DNA of 64,000 nucleotides. Origin: Alphaproteobacteria bacterium (GTDB lineage: Bacteria > Pseudomonadota > Alphaproteobacteria > Caulobacterales > Caulobacteraceae). The position numbers and the translations under genes were made by a program. The stretch is from the NCBI GenBank assembly GCA_025359785.1, contig JANYET010000014.1, positions 124,001-188,000 of the forward strand, read 5' to 3'. Of the stretch, positions 59,411-64,000 are shown piece after piece. Every line of letters starts with the position of its first letter. Position 1 is the stretch's first letter. The notes beneath the pieces are model-generated. The model saw only the letters and a list, made by a program, of their open reading frames with translations, searched no databases and was not told the origin of the DNA.

Positions 59411-59936
59411 CGCTCACTCCCAACGCTTGGCAGAGCCGCGCGCGGCCCCGCGATACATGGCTTTTCACGGTGCCCAGCGGCATATTCAACGCCTCTGCGG
59501 CCTCAGGGTGGCTGAAATCGGCCGCCAGGCAAAGCGCCACGCAGGCCCGTTGTTCCGGCGGAAGATCCGCCATCGCCCTTTCCAGCGCGATCTTGTCTTC
59601 CGGCGCTGCGTCCACGGTGACATCGCGCTCGGCCTGGTAGACCGCGCCCCGCGCGCGCTCACGGCCCGCCGAGCGGATCGCGGTCAGATGTTTGTTGTAG
59701 CCGATGCCACAGAGCCAGGCTCGGACGCTGGCGCCGGTGGTCAGCCGCCCGATCCGCGACCACGCGGCCAAGAAGGTCTCCTGCGCCAGATCGTCGGCCA
59801 TGGCCCAGTCGCCGCAGGATCTTCGCAGGAACGCACGCAGCGCCTGCTGATGTCGCTCGACAAGCCGCGAGAAGGCTTCCGCCGATCCGCCCTGGGCGGC
59901 GGCGACCAGCGCTTCGTCGAGGCTCGCCGGCGACAT
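59397..59936 (-). CDS. ECF RNA polymerase sigma factor, first module
   Basis: A 179-residue ECF sigma factor. Region 2: SAEAFSRLVERHQQALRAFL and WAMADDLAQETFLAAWSRIG; region 4: RAMADLPPEQRACVALCLAA and EALNMPLGTVKSHVSRGRAR. The region 4 helix is nearly the same as in the second sigma factor (GTVKSHV), so the two may see related promoters. It starts 25 bp after the membrane protein gene and overlaps the putative anti-sigma gene. Confidence 0.93.
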   Translation of the reverse strand: MSPASLDEALVAAAQGGSAEAFSRLVERHQQALRAFLRRSCGDWAMADDLAQETFLAAWSRIGRLTTGASVRAWLCGIGYNKHLTAIRSAGRERARGAVYQAERDVTVDAAPEDKIALERAMADLPPEQRACVALCLAADFSHPEAAEALNMPLGTVKSHVSRGRARLCQALGVSDDAS

Positions 59937-59961
59937 CAGCCCAGGCCCCGGGCGGCAACTC

Positions 59962-60447
59962 TCATTTGTTTCGGAAACTGGAGGCCATCAGGGCAAAGAC
60001 CAGGTTGCCGATGCAGACGATGGTCAGGATGACCGCCACCAGTCGGAACGGCCCGTAGGTGCCCGGCCAGTCGGACCATTCCGACGCCCACCAGAAGCCC
60101 GCGGCGATCGCACCGGTGACGAACACCGTGCGCCACTGCCAGTAGGGGCCGTAGCGGTAGTAGTTGCGGTAGGCGCGGCGCATATAGCGCGGCGCGCCCC
60201 AATAGCCGCCGTAGTAGCCCGGCGGTGGCATGCCGCCCGGCGGATAGCCCCCCGGCGCCTCGCCCGGCATTTCGCCGAGGCCACGCACCAGTTCCGGCGG
60301 CGGCTCTTTGCCCTTTTCGGCATAGGATCTCAGCAGGTCGAGGTGATCGCGGCTGCGTTTGTAGGCCAGCCAGCGATCCCAGGCCCCGAACACAAAGGCG
60401 CCGATCGGAAACAGCAGCCACCAGTAGTCACGCCAGAACTCATCCAT
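59962..60447 (-). CDS. Small membrane protein, first ECF module
   Basis: A 161-residue protein: N-terminal membrane helix (MDEFWRDYWWLLFPIGAFVF), basic charged loop with LDLLRSYAEKGKEPPPELVR, a Gly/Pro/Tyr-rich stretch (PGGYPPGGMPPPGYYGGY), then two hydrophobic segments at about 107-122 and 135-155. It is the counterpart of the DUF6249-type protein of the second module. The ATG at 60447 is chosen because the longer reading adds Arg/Gly-rich sequence with no membrane character. First gene of the sixfold cluster. Confidence 0.8.
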   Translation of the reverse strand: MDEFWRDYWWLLFPIGAFVFGAWDRWLAYKRSRDHLDLLRSYAEKGKEPPPELVRGLGEMPGEAPGGYPPGGMPPPGYYGGYWGAPRYMRRAYRNYYRYGPYWQWRTVFVTGAIAAGFWWASEWSDWPGTYGPFRLVAVILTIVCIGNLVFALMASSFRNK

Positions 60448-60615
60448 GAGCCTATGCTCCCTGAACCTGCGGCGGCCGGAAAGTCCCGCACCACCTTTGC
60501 CTCTAGTCGCCGCAGACCCGCCGAGCGGATGCAAGGCGCGGCGATTGAGCGTCGGGAGCCTATGCTGAGCAGGCCCTGCTCGCCACGCCGCCGCCGCCCC
60601 GGCCGCGCGCGGCGA

Positions 60616-60981
60616 TCACCGGGCCTCGAACAGCTCCACGATGTTTCCCGCGGGGTCCTCGCAAAGAATCTGGCGGCCGCCGGGGCCCTCGACCATCGCA
60701 CTGCGGAAGCTTACGCCTTCGCCGCGCAACCGCTCGACCAACGCCGGCAGGTCGTCGACGCTCAACACGAACCGGCCCCAACCACCGGCTACTGGCTGCG
60801 CGCCGTCCGCCATCGGCCTGGACGCCGAGGCCATCGGGCCGGCCAGCCACAGCCTCAGGTCGTCGCGCTGCAATATCGCCATCGCCGGCCCGAACTGCTG
60901 CTCGAGACTGAACCCCAGCCTCTCAGTGTAGAACGCCACAGCCTTATCGACGTCATCGACGATGTAGCGAACCTGAGCCAT
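60616..60981 (-). CDS. VOC superfamily protein (glyoxalase/bleomycin-resistance-like)
   Basis: A 121-residue protein with the paired beta-alpha-beta-beta-beta fold: VRYIVDDVDKAVAFYTERLG, then GRFVLSVDDLPALVERLRGE and ILCEDPAGNIVELFEAR. The last Glu (NIVELFE) is a usual metal ligand, but the first ligand position (VRYIVD) lacks His. Function unassigned. It ends the minus-strand group before the ECF modules, 168 bp upstream of them, and starts 2 bp after the ArsC/YffB-like gene stop. Confidence 0.85.
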   Translation of the reverse strand: MAQVRYIVDDVDKAVAFYTERLGFSLEQQFGPAMAILQRDDLRLWLAGPMASASRPMADGAQPVAGGWGRFVLSVDDLPALVERLRGEGVSFRSAMVEGPGGRQILCEDPAGNIVELFEAR

Positions 60982-60983
60982 GG

Positions 60984-61355
60984 CTAGCTGAACCTCGCGG
61001 CGTAGATCTCCGGCTTGAACCCCACCACGAGGCGGCCCGGCGTTTCAAGCACCGGCCGCTTGATCATCGCCGGTTGCGCAAGCATCAGGGTGATCGCCTT
61101 GGCTTCGGTCATATCGGCCTTGTCAGCGTCCGGCAGCGCCCGGAAGGTCGTACCGGCGCGGTTCAACAGCACCTCCCAGCCGACCTGCGCGGCCCAGCGC
61201 TGCAGGCTCGCCCGATCGATACCCTGCTTCTTGTAGTCGTGGAATTCGTAGGCGACGCCAGCCTGGTCGAGCCACGTCCAGGCCTTCTTCATGGTATCGC
61301 AGTTGCGGATCCCGTGCAGCGTCACAGCCTTGGTGGTCACAGCCTTGGTCGTCAC
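60984..61355 (-). CDS. ArsC/Spx family reductase-like protein (YffB type)
   Basis: About 123 residues with a thioredoxin-like fold. VTLHGIRNCDTMKKAWTWLD matches YffB (VTLYGIKNCDTIKKA); then VAYEFHDYKKQGID, LLNRAGTTFRALP, and MIKRPVLETPGRLVVGFKPE. One active-site Cys (NCDT), as in Spx/YffB, not the ArsC thiol set. Three in-frame GTG codons 15 bp apart (61355, 61340, 61325) make the start uncertain; the first is chosen because GGAG lies 11 bp upstream. Cellular role unknown. Confidence 0.87.
   Translation of the reverse strand: MTTKAVTTKAVTLHGIRNCDTMKKAWTWLDQAGVAYEFHDYKKQGIDRASLQRWAAQVGWEVLLNRAGTTFRALPDADKADMTEAKAITLMLAQPAMIKRPVLETPGRLVVGFKPEIYAARFS
61321..61350 (-). repeat. Tandem 15-bp repeat at the start of the ArsC-like gene
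   Basis: Two nearly identical 15-bp copies (gtcacagccttggtg and gtcacagccttggtc on the plus strand) encode TTKAV twice and place GTG start candidates every 15 bp. Confidence 0.85.
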
Positions 61356-61473
61356 GGCGTTGCGGCTCCGAAAATCCGCCGGCAGACTCAAAGCCGGCGT
61401 CGGACGATAGCGCCGGACCGTCAGCACGCCGAGGGTGATAAAAGCCGCCGCTAAATCGGCCTGCGCGCCGCGT

Positions 61474-62037
61474 TCAACCGATCAGGGGAAACCTGTCGAG
61501 CACATCGTGACGACCCTCCCCGTAGTGGCTGTCCAGTAGCACGAACTCGCGAACCCACCACCGGACGGGCGCGATGAACGCAATGGCTCTGCGCCGCTCG
61601 GATCGCCACAGGGTGAGATGGGGATCGATCGCCGGCTTGCGCCGCCGCCACGGCGCAGCGGGCGCGACCGCGTCGTGCAGTCGGTCGTGCAGGTCGCGCA
61701 CGCCGCCAACCCTCTCGTCAGCCCAGGCCACGGTCGGCAGCGGGCCGCGGCCACGGCCCCAGGTCGCCACGCGGTCGAGCGCGACCAGAAACGGCGGCAG
61801 TCGGACCCGGCAAGCCGCCTGCACGGCCTCGGCGACCTGTTGACGGGGAAGGCTCCGGTGCAAGCCGAGCGAATAGAGCGAGATGTGCAGCCGGCTCGGG
61901 GCCATCGCGTGGCCGTCGGCGCACCCCAGGGCGCACAGCGTACGGGCGGCGTCGGCGTCCGGCTGGATCGCGAAGTAGATGTTGTGCAGGGCTCCGCCGA
62001 GCTTCGGCGCTTCCGGCTCATCGAACAGCAGGCTCAT
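61474..62037 (-). CDS. 2'-5' RNA ligase / 2H phosphoesterase family protein
   Basis: A 187-residue protein (194 if an ATG 21 bp upstream is used) with the two HxT/S motifs of the 2H superfamily: SRLHISLYSLG near residue 50 and IDPHLTLWRSER near 145. The N terminus LGGALHNIYFAIQPDADAA is typical of the LigT/ThpR group. In vitro these enzymes join or cut 2'-5' RNA linkages; the physiological role is unclear. It is divergent from the gene at 62225. Confidence 0.85.
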   Translation of the reverse strand: MSLLFDEPEAPKLGGALHNIYFAIQPDADAARTLCALGCADGHAMAPSRLHISLYSLGLHRSLPRQQVAEAVQAACRVRLPPFLVALDRVATWGRGRGPLPTVAWADERVGGVRDLHDRLHDAVAPAAPWRRRKPAIDPHLTLWRSERRRAIAFIAPVRWWVREFVLLDSHYGEGRHDVLDRFPLIG

Positions 62038-62224
62038 CGGAAAGTCCGTTCCTAACATCGCTCGCCCGGAGAGTTATCGCGATATTGGAACATTTCAAGA
62101 ACATTTGTTCGGAAAGATCCGGCGGACGGCGGCGTCGACGGGCTTGACGGCGCCCTGCGGGCAGCCTCCCCTACCCAACGGCAAGTCGCCTTCAGAGCGG
62201 CGGCCTCGGGAGCTTGAGATCGCC

Positions 62225-63295
62225 ATGAACAGCCGGCTTTTGGCCTTTGCCCTGGCGTCGGGCCTGACCCTTGCCGCCGCCGCGCCCGCGGTTGCGCAGA
62301 CAGATCCGGCTGCGGTCGCCAAGGGGTACAAGGCGCCGCGCAACGCCTTCGGCCAGCCGGACGTCTCCGGCGTCTGGAGCAACGCGACGATCACGCGGTT
62401 GGAGCGAGACCCGAAATACGGCGAACGGCTGCAACTGACCCCCGACGAGGCTGTAGTCATTGAGGGCGCCAGCGACAGCCGCAACGCCCGGCTGCGCGCC
62501 AAGACCGACACCTCGATCAAGGACCCGGACAAGCTGCCGGAGTGCCAGTCGGGCGCACAGGGCGCGGCCTGCGGCTACAACGCTTTCTGGACCGATCCGG
62601 GCACGCGCCTGGTCCGGATCGGCGGCGTAGCCCGAACCTCGATCCTGACGTCCCCCGCCAACGGCCGCCTGCCCGCCCCAGGCGGCGGAGCGGCAGGCCG
62701 CGCCCGGGCGCAGCTGGGCGGCAATTTCGACGGGCCGGAGCGCCGCGCCCTGGGCGAGCGCTGCATCGTGGGTTTCGGTGGCACGTCGGGGCCGCCCATG
62801 CTGCCGGTGCTCTACAACAACCACTACCAGATCCAGCAGACCCGCGACGCCGTGGTCATTGTAGTCGAGATGGTCCACGACGCCCGCATCGTGCGCCTCG
62901 CCGATCCGAAGCATCCGCCCGCCAACATGCGGCTCTGGATGGGTGACTCTGTCGGCCATTGGGAGGGCGATACCCTGGTGGTCGAGACCACCAACCTGCG
63001 CCGCGAAGAGGGCCTGCGCGGGGCCACCGAAAATATGAGGACCATCGAGCGCTTCACGCGCGTCTCACCGCAACAGATTCTCTATCAGTTTGAGGTGATC
63101 GATCCGCAGGCCTTCTCCGCGCCGGTGAAGGGCGAGGAGGCGCTGAACTTCACCAAGGACAAAATCTACGAATATGCCTGCCACGAGGGCAACTACGCCA
63201 TGACCGGCATCCTGGCCGGCGCCCGCCAGGCTGAAAAGGACGGCAAGCCCGTCGAAGGCAATCGCGGTCAGGTGCGGGAGGAAGGCGGGACTTGA
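62225..63295 (+). CDS. Exported protein of unknown function
   Basis: A 356-residue protein with a signal peptide (MNSRLLAFALASGLTLAAAA, cleavage near AVAQT). The mature part opens with APRNAFGQPDVSGVWSNATI, a phrase I associate with a family of uncharacterised secreted proteins in Caulobacterales and sphingomonads. Later blocks include GERCIVGFGGTSGPPMLPVL, YQIQQTRDAVVIVVEMVHDA, GHWEGDTLVVETTN and YEYACHEGNYAMTGILAGAR. The repeated beta-strand pattern suggests a beta-rich fold. No catalytic motif recognised. The ATG is fixed by the signal peptide. Confidence 0.82.
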   Translation: MNSRLLAFALASGLTLAAAAPAVAQTDPAAVAKGYKAPRNAFGQPDVSGVWSNATITRLERDPKYGERLQLTPDEAVVIEGASDSRNARLRAKTDTSIKDPDKLPECQSGAQGAACGYNAFWTDPGTRLVRIGGVARTSILTSPANGRLPAPGGGAAGRARAQLGGNFDGPERRALGERCIVGFGGTSGPPMLPVLYNNHYQIQQTRDAVVIVVEMVHDARIVRLADPKHPPANMRLWMGDSVGHWEGDTLVVETTNLRREEGLRGATENMRTIERFTRVSPQQILYQFEVIDPQAFSAPVKGEEALNFTKDKIYEYACHEGNYAMTGILAGARQAEKDGKPVEGNRGQVREEGGT

Positions 63296-63320
63296 GCGCC
63301 CGCCGTCTCATCGGACGCGA

Positions 63321-63968
63321 TCAGGTCTTCTTCTTGGGCTTGCCCTTGGCTTTCACCTGACCCGGCCAGCCGGACTCGATCGGCATCTTCGGATTGGCGG
63401 TGATCTTCAGGTCGGCGCAGTGGTGATAGGTGAACCGGCCGTCGGTGTTGATCCCGTGGTTTTCCATGAACTGGATCACCTGCAGCGAGCAGTGGTCGCA
63501 GTTGATGTTGGGAATCTTGACGTCGGTCTCGAACTCCTCGGCGGGTTTGCGCTCGTGATGTTCCCACAGCCCGTCGACCAGCACTGGCGCCTTGGGGTTC
63601 GGATCGATCTTGCCGGAGACCGAGATCGGCTTGCCGTTCGGCCCGTCCTTGGTGACGTCCTCGGGGTCGGCCGGCAGTTCGGCGCGGTCCAGCACCGACA
63701 GCGCGATCCGGAAGTGGCCCGGATGATAGATGGTCTCCTTGACGTGGACATGCAGCAGCGCGCCGCCCGCCACCTCGGTCACGACGCCGGTCGGCGTGCC
63801 GGCATTGGCCGTCGTGCCGCCGCAGGGGCCAAGCTTCTGAGGATCGCCCAGCTGGTTTTCCTCCAGCGCCGACTTCGGTTGCATCAAGATAAAGTGAGCC
63901 GAGCCCGCCACCGGGGCGGCCAGCATCACGGCGCCCGCGGCGAGCGCGGCGTAAAGACGAAGCTTCAT
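63321..63968 (-). CDS. Exported LPMO-like histidine-brace protein (SCE4755-type)
   Basis: A 215-residue exported protein. The signal peptide (MKLRLYAALAAGAVMLAAPV, ending AGSA at residue 24) leaves His25 as the predicted first mature residue, followed by FILMQP. A free N-terminal His is the hallmark of copper histidine-brace proteins such as lytic polysaccharide monooxygenases. Further candidate ligands are in LLHVHVKETIYHPGHFRI and WEHHERKP. Cys pairs occur at GPCGGT, NINCDHC and HHCADL. I recall a family named SCE4755 polysaccharide monooxygenase-like for this pattern. Enzyme activity is not shown. The C-terminal tail is basic (KAKGKPKKKT). Confidence 0.75.
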   Translation of the reverse strand: MKLRLYAALAAGAVMLAAPVAGSAHFILMQPKSALEENQLGDPQKLGPCGGTTANAGTPTGVVTEVAGGALLHVHVKETIYHPGHFRIALSVLDRAELPADPEDVTKDGPNGKPISVSGKIDPNPKAPVLVDGLWEHHERKPAEEFETDVKIPNINCDHCSLQVIQFMENHGINTDGRFTYHHCADLKITANPKMPIESGWPGQVKAKGKPKKKT

Positions 63969-64000
63969 GGTCAACACCCAACCTCGTTGATCGGCCCGCG

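Noticed and set aside
60448-60615. ECF-type autoregulatory promoter (GGAAC...CGT) upstream of the first ECF module
   Set aside because: No convincing GGAAC-N16-17-CGT pair was found on the minus strand in this gap.

Overview
This window is GC-rich chromosomal DNA from an alphaproteobacterium, most likely of the order Caulobacterales. The conserved genes look Caulobacter/Phenylobacterium-like but the genus is not proven. Support comes from the gene order (fabD-fabG-acpP-fabF-mltG-yicC-gmk; rpsF-rpsR-rplI; dnaB-alr-radA-cvpA-purF; yfgM-bamB-der), frequent GTG/TTG starts, 4-bp start/stop overlaps, Caulobacter-type -10 elements (GCTA-like) and a perfect CtrA box (TTAA-N7-TTAA). I saw no rRNA, tRNA, CRISPR array, insertion sequence or prophage. 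Coding density is very high.

Layout. 1-2451: a DUF969/DUF979 putative 5-oxoproline transporter (first gene cut by the window edge) and a DUF2891 protein. 2470-6058 (minus): a thiolase-like protein, a histidine phosphatase and bifunctional NAD(P)HX repair enzyme NnrDE. 6305-8153: glnB-glnA ending in a strong terminator. 8178-13187: a small membrane protein, an M61 peptidase, a retropepsin-TPR protein and an HSL-type esterase. 13362-18675: parE, an exported metallo-beta-lactamase-fold hydrolase and an exported cytochrome c-PQQ propeller dehydrogenase. 18778-26399: a secreted protein, a DEAD-box helicase, a diguanylate cyclase, a crotonase, a 56-aa membrane protein, an orphan receiver and an exported M3 peptidase. 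26509-32524 (minus): fatty acid synthesis and envelope genes. 32632-33711: a zinc alcohol dehydrogenase.

34002-40158 is the main accessory region: a chaperone-usher-type fibre locus. It has an abundant-subunit candidate (DUF4402) behind a CtrA box, a terminator, then chaperone, usher and a second, larger DUF4402 protein in overlapping reading frames. A periplasmic peroxiredoxin, ribosomal genes, a TonB-dependent receptor and a replication/purine block follow, up to 51973. The BASS transporter and an SDR come next, then the minus-strand yfgM-bamB-der operon, whose last gene overlaps the SDR tail to tail.

57632-60447 (minus) holds the most unusual architecture: a three-gene module (small membrane protein, ECF sigma factor, putative membrane anti-sigma factor) present twice in tandem. 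The copies have the same order, similar spacing and visible sequence similarity between the two membrane proteins and between the two anti-sigma candidates. The right end carries a VOC protein, an ArsC/YffB-like reductase, a 2H phosphoesterase, an exported protein of unknown function and an exported protein whose predicted mature N terminus is histidine, as in copper histidine-brace (LPMO-like) proteins.
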